Part shown: piece by piece, positions 1 through 7,196 of the stretch
How positions within the stretch are numbered: the first letter of the stretch is position 1
Layout: every line of letters starts with the position of its first letter
NCBI GenBank assembly: GCA_035527455.1
Contig: DATLAN010000395.1
Location: 1-28,142, forward strand
Direction of reading: 5' to 3'
DNA length: 28,142 nucleotides
From: DATLAN01 sp035527455
Lineage (GTDB): Bacteria; Planctomycetota; Planctomycetia; Pirellulales; Thermoguttaceae
The notes under the pieces: model-generated
The model's input: only the letters and a program-made list of their open reading frames with translations
Database searches by the model: none
Told to the model about the DNA's origin: nothing
Position numbers and translations under genes: made by a program

Positions 1-121
1 GCCGCCGGCCTGAATAGCCCGCGGGCCGAGCGGGACCGTCCCGTACTTTGCGGCTATCTCTTTCGGCCACACCGGCGGTGCAACGGCGGAAACGCTTGCC
101 CGCGGAACGACCGACCCGTTC

Positions 122-168
122 GTTACAAACTAGTTACCAACTGGGGGGTCGTTTTCTGCGACAATAAT
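122..168 (+). promoter_or_regulatory. Candidate promoter with 11-bp direct repeats
   Basis: Two adjacent 11-mers, GTTACAAACTA (122-132) and GTTACCAACTG (133-143), match at 9 of 11 positions. About 20 bp further on is an A+T-rich hexamer, AATAAT (163-168), which could serve as a -10 element. No good -35 is visible. A direct repeat of helical period placed where the -35 should be is the layout used by OmpR/PhoB-type response regulators that activate weak promoters. This is an inference from spacing only. Confidence 0.3.
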
Positions 169-224
169 ACGCGGCGGGAGATTGTCTTTTCGACCGTCCG
201 ATCCGAAGTTCCCCACGAGCAGAA

Positions 225-228
225 GGAG
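225..228 (+). promoter_or_regulatory. Ribosome binding site that decides the start of gene 1
   Basis: GGAG, within AGAAGGAGAT, lies 7 bases upstream of the ATG at 236. The frame is open further upstream to a TTG at 182, but that start has no comparable site and would put 18 charged residues ahead of an otherwise ideal signal peptide. ATG 236 is therefore preferred. Confidence 0.7.
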
Positions 229-235
229 ATGGAAC

Positions 236-2518
236 ATGTACCTTGGAAGTCGCGTTTTGCCGGTGTCCCTGGCCGCCGTGGTCTTGTGGTCCGCGTCATG
301 GGCCGGTGCCCAAACGCACTACATCCGGGCGATCTCGTCGAACGTGATCGTGCCGCAGTCGCGGTCGTTCGCCGTCGATCGCAGCCAGCAGATCGAAATC
401 ACCGGCGTAAAGGTCGGCGTGGTGATCCTCGAACAGGGGGCCACCACGACCATGGACATCGACCTGAAGAACCCGACCGGTTCGCGACTCGAGGCCGAGT
501 TGCTCGTTCCGGTGCCCGAGGGGGCCGCCATCCGCAGTTTCGCCTTCAGCGGGCCGGGCAAGGAACCGACCGCCGAACTGCTGCCCAAAGAGGAGGCCGC
601 AGCCACGTACAAGTCGATCGTGGCCAAGATCAAGGACCCGGCGCTTCTGGAGTTCGCCGGATACAACCTGATTCGTTCGAGCGTGTTTCCCGTCGAGGCC
701 CACGGCACCCAGAAGATCCGCCTGACGTACGAGCACCTGCTCACGGCGGACGGGGCCCGAATCGATTACGTGCTGCCGCGGACCGAATCGATCGACTACA
801 AAGTCCCCTGGGAAGTGTCGATGAGGATCAAGTCCCAGCGGCCGATTTCGACCGTCTATTCACCCAGCCACGAGATCGAGTTCGAGCGGACGGACGACCA
901 CACGGCGTCGCTTTCGATCGGCAAGGAAGGGATGAGCGAGCCCGGCCCGTTGCAGGTCTCCTTTCTCCAGGACCTCGACGGGGGCGTGACCGCGTCGCTG
1001 TTCGCGTATCCCGATCCGGAAACCGACGGCGGCTATTTCCTGCTGCTGGCCGGACTGCCGGTCACGAAGTTCGCCACCGACGAGGACGGCCGTCCGAAGG
1101 TCAAACGTGAAGTGACCATCGTCATCGATCGCAGCGGCTCGATGGCCGGCGAGAAAATCGAGCAGGCCAAGGCCGCCGCCGTGCAGGTGATCGACGGGCT
1201 GCTCGACGGCGAGGCCTTCAACGTGATCGACTATTCCGACTCGATCGCCGGCTTCGCTCCCGCCCCGGTCGTGCGAAACAAGCAGAACGCCGAGCAGGCC
1301 CGGCACTACGTCCGCCGGCTCGCCTCCGGCGGCGGCACGAACATCCACGACACGTTGATCGAAGCGCTGCGGCCGAAGCCGATCGAGGGCATGCTGCCGA
1401 TCGTGCTCTTTCTGACCGACGGGCTGCCCACGGTCGGCGTGCGCAGCGAAGTGGCCATCCGCGACGCCGTGGAGAAGGTCAACAAGCACGGCCGCCGCCT
1501 ATTCACCTTCGGCGTGGGCTACGACGTGAACGTCCCGCTGCTGGACCACCTGGCCAGAAACAGCCGGGCCGTGAGCACCTACGTGCTGCCGAACGAGGAG
1601 ATCGAGGCCAAGGTCTCGCAGGTTTATCGGCGGTTGTACGGGCCGATTCTCTCCGAGCCCGACCTGGCGGTGATCGATCCCGACGGCGTGGTCAACACGC
1701 GGCGCGTCGGCGACCTGCTGCCGTCGACCGTGCCGGACCTGTTCGAGGGCGACAAGCTCGTGGTCCTGGGCAAGTATTCCGGAGAAGAGTCGCTGCGGTT
1801 CCGCTTGGACGGCGATTTCCAGGGCAAGCCGAAGAGCTTCCAGTTCAAGTTCAATCTCGACAAGTCGACCACGAAGAACGGCTTCGTGCCGCGTCTGTGG
1901 GCCAGCCGGAAGATCGCCCTGCTGATCGAGGAGATCCGCCAGGCGGGGGCCGAATCGGACACGGGCACGTCGGTGGTCGCGGCCAGCGCCGCCAACGATC
2001 CGAAGATGAAGGAACTGGTCGACGAGATCGTCCGCCTCTCGGTCAAGTTCGGGATTCTCACCGAGTACACGGCCTTCCTCGCCAAGGAGGGCACGGACCT
2101 GACAACGCGAAACGAGATCCTTCGCGAGGCCAACGGCAACTTCGTCGATCGCGCCCAGAATACCCGCGTCGGCGTCGGGGCCGTCAACCAGGCCGTCAAC
2201 GGCACGTTCCAGCAATCGCAGTTCTACGAGAATCGCCGCAACTATCATTGGGACGCCAACATGAACCGGGTGCAGATCACGGAAGTGCAGCAGATCAACG
2301 ACCGGGCGTTCTTCCAGCGGGGGAACCGCTGGATCGACGGCAACGCCATCAACAATCGAAACGGCGGCGAACCCGACCAGACCGTCGTCGCCGGTTCGCC
2401 CGAGTTCCGGCAGTTGCTCGAGCGGCTGGTCGCCGAGAACCGCCAAGGGACCCTGTCGATGTCCGGCGAGATCGTGCTGCACGTCGACGGGCGGAACATC
2501 CTGGTCAAGGGGGAGTAA
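236..2518 (+). CDS. Exported VIT and VWA domain protein (760 aa)
   Basis: This resembles inter-alpha-trypsin-inhibitor heavy-chain-like proteins of bacteria. From ATG 236 the protein has a signal peptide (about residues 1-26, ending SWAGAQ), a VIT domain (about 48-182) and a von Willebrand factor A domain (about 290-475). The metal-ion-dependent adhesion site looks complete: DRSGS at 298-302, Thr 368 in GGGTNI, and Asp 395 in LTDG. After the VWA domain comes a beta-rich stretch. Next is a helical segment with the family sequence GILTEYTAFLA, and then a C-terminal module (about 645-760) that aligns with the end of the other VIT/VWA protein in this window. VWA domains with an intact MIDAS usually bind protein ligands through Mg2+ or Ca2+, so a binding or scaffold role outside the cytoplasm is likely. 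The partner is unknown. The stop lies 2 bp before the next start, so the two genes are probably co-translated. The ATG at 236 was chosen over a TTG at 182 because of its ribosome binding site. Confidence 0.9.
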   Translation: MYLGSRVLPVSLAAVVLWSASWAGAQTHYIRAISSNVIVPQSRSFAVDRSQQIEITGVKVGVVILEQGATTTMDIDLKNPTGSRLEAELLVPVPEGAAIRSFAFSGPGKEPTAELLPKEEAAATYKSIVAKIKDPALLEFAGYNLIRSSVFPVEAHGTQKIRLTYEHLLTADGARIDYVLPRTESIDYKVPWEVSMRIKSQRPISTVYSPSHEIEFERTDDHTASLSIGKEGMSEPGPLQVSFLQDLDGGVTASLFAYPDPETDGGYFLLLAGLPVTKFATDEDGRPKVKREVTIVIDRSGSMAGEKIEQAKAAAVQVIDGLLDGEAFNVIDYSDSIAGFAPAPVVRNKQNAEQARHYVRRLASGGGTNIHDTLIEALRPKPIEGMLPIVLFLTDGLPTVGVRSEVAIRDAVEKVNKHGRRLFTFGVGYDVNVPLLDHLARNSRAVSTYVLPNEEIEAKVSQVYRRLYGPILSEPDLAVIDPDGVVNTRRVGDLLPSTVPDLFEGDKLVVLGKYSGEESLRFRLDGDFQGKPKSFQFKFNLDKSTTKNGFVPRLWASRKIALLIEEIRQAGAESDTGTSVVAASAANDPKMKELVDEIVRLSVKFGILTEYTAFLAKEGTDLTTRNEILREANGNFVDRAQNTRVGVGAVNQAVNGTFQQSQFYENRRNYHWDANMNRVQITEVQQINDRAFFQRGNRWIDGNAINNRNGGEPDQTVVAGSPEFRQLLERLVAENRQGTLSMSGEIVLHVDGRNILVKGE

Positions 2519-2520
2519 AG

Positions 2521-4494
2521 ATGTGCGTTTCCAGGAGAAGGCTCGGTTTTCCAATGGTCGGCCTCGTCGCGCTGGCGTCGTTCGTTGCAGCGGCGCCGGC
2601 GCGGGCCGAGTACACCGACTGGTGGGAGGTGCGGCGGGAGGTGATCGAGAAGCTCGCCGAGCGCGACGTGATCGACTGGTCGAACGAGCTGGCCGGCCAA
2701 GTCGACGACGCCGAATTGCGCACCCTGTTCACGGCGCTGGACGTATTCTATCGAGCGGGCCATGCAGATCGGGTGCCCGCGCTCGTTCGCCGGTTCTGCG
2801 AACTCGAACTGCAGTGGTGGGACAAGGAGTATCTGGCCGACACGCTGATCCGGTTCAGGCTTTGGGAGAGTCTGCACGAGTTCCTGGAAGCGTATCCCCA
2901 GTTCTGCCCGGCCAACTTTCACCAGTATCAATGGCACTGGTGGGAAACGGGAGATCGGGCCGGGCTGGAGGCGTGGCTGAAGACGCGATATCAGGCCGAT
3001 TGGCGAACCTGGTACCGCTACTACTACCGGGTCCTTTGCGATCGGGAGAAGATCGCACCGCTGGTGGAGGAACTGCGGGCCGAGATCCGCACGGACCCCG
3101 CCGACGGCCAGTTGGTCTTTCGGTACGTCGAGGCCGTACGGGTCCTCTGCGAAAACCTGCGCACGGGGGAAGAGCGGCCCAGCATTGCGTGGTTGGGCGA
3201 GGTGGCCCGGCCGCGGTTCGCCGTCGATGCTTACGACGTCGGCGGTGCGCTGGCCGCCAAGGGACATCACGCCGAGGCGATCCGGCTGTTCGACCATTCT
3301 CTCTCGCTGCCCATCGCCGACTACGATCGAAAGGCCATGAGTTGGCGGTGCAGCATGGCGCTCTCCGAGGCCGGATGGGAAAAACTGGTGCGGGACTGGA
3401 CCAAGGCCGAACTGGCGGCAAGCTGCAAAGAGGCGGGGGAACTCGATCGGGCGCAAAAGCTCGTCGAGGAACTGCTCGGCCCCGACGCGGATTTGAGCGA
3501 TCTGAGTACGGTCCGTTTCGCCGGAGAGGTTCAGAGTGCCAGCGGGCAGCGGGTCATCGAAGGCCGCATCAAGAAAGCCGAGGAAGAGAACAAGGACTCG
3601 GTGCAATACTGGCTCCGCCGCGCGTCGTACTACGCCGGCCGCAAGGAACTCCAGAAGGCCGAGGACGCCTTTCGAACGGCCCTGGCGTTGCCGCCGGACG
3701 ACTATCGGCGCATGGCCGTCGTGGAGTTTGCCCGCTTCTTGATCGAATCGTGCGAGCGATACGACGACGCGGCCGGCTTGCTGCGAGCGGAACTCCGCCG
3801 CATCGCACCGAACTACGATGTTAACTCGCCGCTGATCTATTGGCTCCTGAAGCTCGACGCGGAGAACCAGGTGACGTTCGCGGCCGACGATCCCGAACTG
3901 TGGCGATTCCTCGAGGACCGGGAAACCTACGGCTATCAGGAAGAGAGGGTGTTGCGGGCCCTTTGGACGAAGGCTCGCACGGCCGGAACCGAGGAATGGC
4001 TTTGGTCGAAGGCCGTGAAGCTGGCCGGTCCCGACGCGCATCCGACCCGTCCTTGCGTGGTCGGTGAAGAGTTGAGAAGAGGAGGGCACGCCCGGCGAGC
4101 CGTCCCGTTGCTGGAAGACGCTTTTCGGCGCTGGCACGCTCCGCCGGTGCTTGCCGAGCCGGCGCGCCCGTTGCTGGAAGCCTATCGAGAAGTGGGCGAC
4201 TGGAAATCGGCGGAGAGTGTACTCGAACGCGTGCGGACCAATCTGCACCTCGACGAATTCCAGTCGTGGTTCGCAAACCTGGCCGCCCTGGCGGCAGAGA
4301 ACGGCGCGAGAGACGACGGCTTGCGGCTGTGGCGGAAACGGGCGAATCTCGACCTCAACGACTTGGACAAGATGGACCGATTGATCGCCGCCGGGATGAA
4401 AGAACCGCTTCAAGCGTTCTACACGGAATTGGCCGGGCGCGATCCGAACAACCAGGCCGTGCTCGCGGCCCTGCGAACACTGGAATCGCTATGA
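2521..4494 (+). CDS. Exported TPR-like helical-repeat protein (657 aa)
   Basis: The protein starts with a signal peptide (about residues 1-29, hydrophobic core GLVALASFVAA, cleavage after PARA). The rest is almost entirely alpha-helical. Helix pairs with TPR character include the stretches around GALAAKGHHAEAIRLFDHSL, ASYYAGRKELQKAEDAFRTA and AYREVGDWKSAESVLERV, where small residues and a Tyr recur at TPR-like spacing. The N-terminal half is unusually rich in Trp, Tyr and Arg. No catalytic motif is visible. TPR proteins typically act as protein-binding scaffolds, which fits its place between two VIT/VWA genes. ATG 2521 follows the previous stop by 2 bp, and a GGGGGAG stretch overlapping the end of gene 1 can act as ribosome binding site, so translational coupling is likely. 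A REP-like hairpin begins 25 bp after the stop. The TPR call rests on repeat pattern alone. Confidence 0.85.
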   Translation: MCVSRRRLGFPMVGLVALASFVAAAPARAEYTDWWEVRREVIEKLAERDVIDWSNELAGQVDDAELRTLFTALDVFYRAGHADRVPALVRRFCELELQWWDKEYLADTLIRFRLWESLHEFLEAYPQFCPANFHQYQWHWWETGDRAGLEAWLKTRYQADWRTWYRYYYRVLCDREKIAPLVEELRAEIRTDPADGQLVFRYVEAVRVLCENLRTGEERPSIAWLGEVARPRFAVDAYDVGGALAAKGHHAEAIRLFDHSLSLPIADYDRKAMSWRCSMALSEAGWEKLVRDWTKAELAASCKEAGELDRAQKLVEELLGPDADLSDLSTVRFAGEVQSASGQRVIEGRIKKAEEENKDSVQYWLRRASYYAGRKELQKAEDAFRTALALPPDDYRRMAVVEFARFLIESCERYDDAAGLLRAELRRIAPNYDVNSPLIYWLLKLDAENQVTFAADDPELWRFLEDRETYGYQEERVLRALWTKARTAGTEEWLWSKAVKLAGPDAHPTRPCVVGEELRRGGHARRAVPLLEDAFRRWHAPPVLAEPARPLLEAYREVGDWKSAESVLERVRTNLHLDEFQSWFANLAALAAENGARDDGLRLWRKRANLDLNDLDKMDRLIAAGMKEPLQAFYTELAGRDPNNQAVLAALRTLESL

Positions 4495-4658
4495 TGCGAA
4501 CGCGAACTGTCAACGGCGAGTCGAAAATGGGGACTGGCTCCGGGCCGCGTTTCGGTTCTGCAGTTGCGAGAAATGATGGCGGCCCGGTGCCTGTCCCCTT
4601 TTTCGACGGCCCACGTTTAACCTACCCTTAACAAGGAGTAACGAAAGGAAACCTGGTC
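4495..4658. other. Intergenic gap between the two gene pairs
   Basis: These 164 bp interrupt an otherwise tightly packed cluster. They contain the REP-like inverted repeat (4520-4607). Beyond it lie two TTAAC boxes 11 bp apart (4617-4621 and 4628-4632) and purine-rich ribosome-binding sequences before gene 3: AAGGAG at 4633-4638, and GAAAGGAA at 4643-4650, which is the better spaced. No gene is seen. Confidence 0.7.
4520..4607. repeat. REP-like imperfect inverted repeat
   Basis: The left arm (4520-4548) and the reverse complement of the right arm (4579-4607) match at 26 of 29 positions, with a 30-nt loop. The three mismatches are all T against A, at corresponding points in GGGGACTGGCTCC versus GGGGACAGGCACC. 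This form, with GGGGAC ends, resembles the REP elements that I remember as dispersed between genes in planctomycete genomes. REP families are usually mobilised in trans by RAYT (TnpA-REP) proteins, and none is encoded here. As RNA the hairpin would be stable, with a T-run inside its right arm. It could attenuate transcription or protect the upstream mRNA. Confidence 0.75.
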
Positions 4659-7196
4659 ATGAGTCGCAAATCACCCAAACGCTCGGGCGCCGCGGCGCCA
4701 ATCCTTCTGATCCTTCTCGTCGCCGGTCTGCTGGCGCTCTTGCCGGCGGCCGCGCAGGCCGGACCGATCTTCTTCGCCGGCAAGATGGAGGACGGCACGT
4801 TCGTCCGCGACGAGAACGTTCAGCAGCCGTTCTACTCGATCCGTTACAGCACGATCACGGCTACGGTCGACGACGGCTTTGCGGCCACCAAGATCCAGGA
4901 GACCGTAGCCGGGCCGGAAAAGGCGGTGCAGACCGTATGCCTCATCCCGCTGCCGGAAGGGACGTCGGAGCAGGGCGTGGTGATCGCCGCCGGCATTCCC
5001 AACCGGGACCATGCGATCCTGCCGGGCACCCGGTTCCTCGACGCGGATGAGGCCCAGCCGGTTTACGAGACGCTGGCCCGAGGTCTTGACTCGGTGCAAA
5101 TCCTCGCCTACAGCGGCCGACCGGCGCTGCTGATTCCCGCGTTCGAGTTGCAGGACAAGGTCGAGATCGTCGTGGAGTTCAAGCAGAAGGTTCAGGACAA
5201 CTCGGGCGTCTGGACGCTCAAGTGTCCGACGCCGGCCACGGCGTTTGCCGCCGGACCGGTCGCCCGGCTGTCGATGGCCGTCACGGTCGGCAGCAGGGAT
5301 CGGATTCCTCTTCGAGCCCTGTTCAGCCCCACGCACGAGGCCGCGATCCAGCGCGAGGGCCTCTATGAGGCGACCGCGCGGGTCAAGGCCGACGACTACG
5401 CGGGCGAAGACGATTTCCGCCTCTGCTGGGTCGCCGACAAGGACGATCTGGGATTGCGGGTGCTGGCCTATCGGACCGAAGAGGACGAGGACGGGTACTT
5501 CATGCTGCTGGGCAATCCGACCGGCGGCGAAAAGGAAGAGGCGGCCATGGACAAGGACGTGATCTTCGTGCTCGACACGAGCGGATCGATGCGCGGCGAG
5601 AAGATCGAACAGGCCCGACTGGCCATCGAGTACTGCCTCGGCCAGCTCAATCCGGGCGACCGCTTCAACGTGGTCACTTTCGGCACCGAGGTGGTCAGCT
5701 TCCGCGACGAGCCGGTCGCCGGTTCCAAAGAAACGCTGGCCGCCGCCGAAGAGTTCATCGAAAACGTGGTGGCCAGGGGACTCACCAATATCAGCGGTGC
5801 GCTGGAGAAGGTCCTCGGCGGAAAACCGCAACCGGGCCGGCCGCAAATCACCATCTTCCTGACCGACGGCACGCCGACCGCCGGAGAGCTGGTGCCGGAA
5901 AAGATCCTCGAAGGGGTCGAGAAGGTCGAGCCCTGTCCCACGCAGATCTTCGTGATGGGCATGGGGCACGACGTCAACGCGCACCTGTTGGACAAGCTCG
6001 CCGAGCTGACCGACGGCAGCAGCGAGTACGTGGCCCCCGAGGAAGAGATCGACGCCAAGGTCGCCGCGCTCTACGATCGGCTGTCGCACCCGGTGTTGAT
6101 CGACGTGGCCGTGGATTGCGGCGAACTGCAAACGCACTCGATCTACCCGCAAGAACTGCCGGCCCTGTTCAAGGGCAACGAGGTGATGGTCTTCGGCCGC
6201 TATCGCGGCGGCGGAGAACACGCCTTCCGCATTTCCGGCGTCCTCGACGGGCGGCAAATCGGCTACACCTGCCGGGCCGTGCTCCCCGAAGCAGCGGCCG
6301 GCAAGACCAACGATTTCGTCGCACCTCTGTGGGCCGCCCGAAAAATCGGCTACCTCCTGCAGGAAATCCGCCTGCACGGCGAGAACGAGGAGTTGATCGC
6401 CGAGGTGGTGCGGCTGAGCAAGAAATTCGGCATCGTCACCGAGTACACCGAGTTCCTCGCCTGGGCCGGCTCCGACGTTACTGCCGAAATGGCTCTCGAT
6501 GAGACACGGGCACGCATGAACATGGCCAACGGAATCGTCGTGGGCCAATGGGCCGTCAATCAGGCGGACAACGACAAGAACCTCCAGTTTCGCGTCGTCG
6601 CCACGCAGGACGGAAACAAGTACCTCGACCGCCGCGGCAATACGGTGGTCAACAACAGCCTCCGCCAGATCGGTGACCAGGCGTTCTATCTTCACGACGG
6701 GCAATGGGTCAACGGCGAAGACGCCGGCGACCGAAAAACCCGCCTGGTGGAACTCTTCAGCGACGAGTACTATGATCTCTTGCGAAACAACTCCCGCTTC
6801 GCCCAGGCGCAGCGGCTCGGCTGGGCCGTCGCCACCAACATCGGCGACGAACGGATCATCGTGCAGAAGAAGGGCGCGCAAAAAGACGCCGAACTCCAGA
6901 AGCAGTACCAGTTCGAGCAATCCGTGCGCATGGAGGATATGCGGCAGTTTCATCAGGGCTTGAATCAACTCGATAACGTCCAGCTTCGCGATCAGCTCCA
7001 GAATGAAGCGCGATTCGAACAGTTCCGCAACGATCGGCAAGTCGACCAGTTCCAGAACCAGCTCCAGAATGGGCTTCGGATCAACCAGATTCCCAACGAA
7101 CAGTTTCGATTCGACGATCGCAACATCGACCGGATCCAAGAACTCCAACAGATCCCCGACGAACCGAGGAACGTTCAGCCAGTGGAGGAAAGATGA
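4659..7196 (+). CDS. Exported VIT and VWA protein with Gln/Asn-rich tail (845 aa)
   Basis: This is a paralogue of the first gene with the same domain order. A signal peptide covers about residues 1-35 (core ILLILLVAGLLALLPAA, cleavage near AQA). The VIT domain is at about 50-185 and the VWA domain at about 298-480. The adhesion site is intact: DTSGS 306-310, Thr 376 in LTNIS, and Asp 403 in LTDG. The helical segment GIVTEYTEFLA is at about 591-601. The C-terminal module shared with gene 1 is at about 617-738 and ends in IIVQKKG, against ILVKGE in gene 1. A further 100 residues found only here (about 745-845) are very rich in Gln, Asn, Arg and Asp, with irregular repeats such as RFEQFRNDRQVDQFQNQLQN. 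A metal-dependent binding role in the envelope is inferred. ATG 4659 follows GAAAGGAA by 8 bases. The stop overlaps the next start in ATGA, implying translational coupling. Confidence 0.9.
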   Translation: MSRKSPKRSGAAAPILLILLVAGLLALLPAAAQAGPIFFAGKMEDGTFVRDENVQQPFYSIRYSTITATVDDGFAATKIQETVAGPEKAVQTVCLIPLPEGTSEQGVVIAAGIPNRDHAILPGTRFLDADEAQPVYETLARGLDSVQILAYSGRPALLIPAFELQDKVEIVVEFKQKVQDNSGVWTLKCPTPATAFAAGPVARLSMAVTVGSRDRIPLRALFSPTHEAAIQREGLYEATARVKADDYAGEDDFRLCWVADKDDLGLRVLAYRTEEDEDGYFMLLGNPTGGEKEEAAMDKDVIFVLDTSGSMRGEKIEQARLAIEYCLGQLNPGDRFNVVTFGTEVVSFRDEPVAGSKETLAAAEEFIENVVARGLTNISGALEKVLGGKPQPGRPQITIFLTDGTPTAGELVPEKILEGVEKVEPCPTQIFVMGMGHDVNAHLLDKLAELTDGSSEYVAPEEEIDAKVAALYDRLSHPVLIDVAVDCGELQTHSIYPQELPALFKGNEVMVFGRYRGGGEHAFRISGVLDGRQIGYTCRAVLPEAAAGKTNDFVAPLWAARKIGYLLQEIRLHGENEELIAEVVRLSKKFGIVTEYTEFLAWAGSDVTAEMALDETRARMNMANGIVVGQWAVNQADNDKNLQFRVVATQDGNKYLDRRGNTVVNNSLRQIGDQAFYLHDGQWVNGEDAGDRKTRLVELFSDEYYDLLRNNSRFAQAQRLGWAVATNIGDERIIVQKKGAQKDAELQKQYQFEQSVRMEDMRQFHQGLNQLDNVQLRDQLQNEARFEQFRNDRQVDQFQNQLQNGLRINQIPNEQFRFDDRNIDRIQELQQIPDEPRNVQPVEER
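6891..7193 (+). repeat. Gln/Asn-rich low-complexity segment of gene 3
   Basis: Codons 745-845 encode a degenerate run of short units built on F/L-x-Q-x-x-N/D, such as LNQLDNVQLRDQLQNEARF, QVDQFQNQLQNGLRINQI and QFRFDDRNIDRIQELQQI. Hydrophobic residues recur every three to four positions, so an amphipathic helix or coiled coil is possible rather than a disordered tail. The segment has no counterpart in the paralogue encoded by gene 1. Confidence 0.75.

Larger units (their letters stand above)
1..235. other. Non-coding upstream region of the first gene
   Basis: No plausible gene is seen here. The left end contains short GC-rich palindromes: GCCCGCGGGC at 17-26 and a CGGGA/TCCCG stem near 30-43. 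These could be the tail of an upstream transcript, but no T-run follows them. The stretch at about 121-170 is clearly richer in A and T than its surroundings and holds the candidate promoter and direct repeats listed separately. Confidence 0.6.

Noticed and set aside
182..235. TTG at 182 as the start of gene 1
   Set aside because: It would add 18 residues before a good signal peptide and lacks a ribosome binding site, while ATG 236 has GGAG at ideal distance.
2245..4413. 722-codon open frame on the minus strand
   Set aside because: It lies opposite the end of gene 1 and the whole TPR gene, is rich in Arg, Pro, His and Gln without domains, and has no family features. The plus-strand frames carry signal peptides and recognisable domains.
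4671..7148. 825-codon open frame on the minus strand
   Set aside because: It is the antisense of the second VIT/VWA gene. Its length reflects the high GC and codon bias of the real gene, and no motif or start region supports it.
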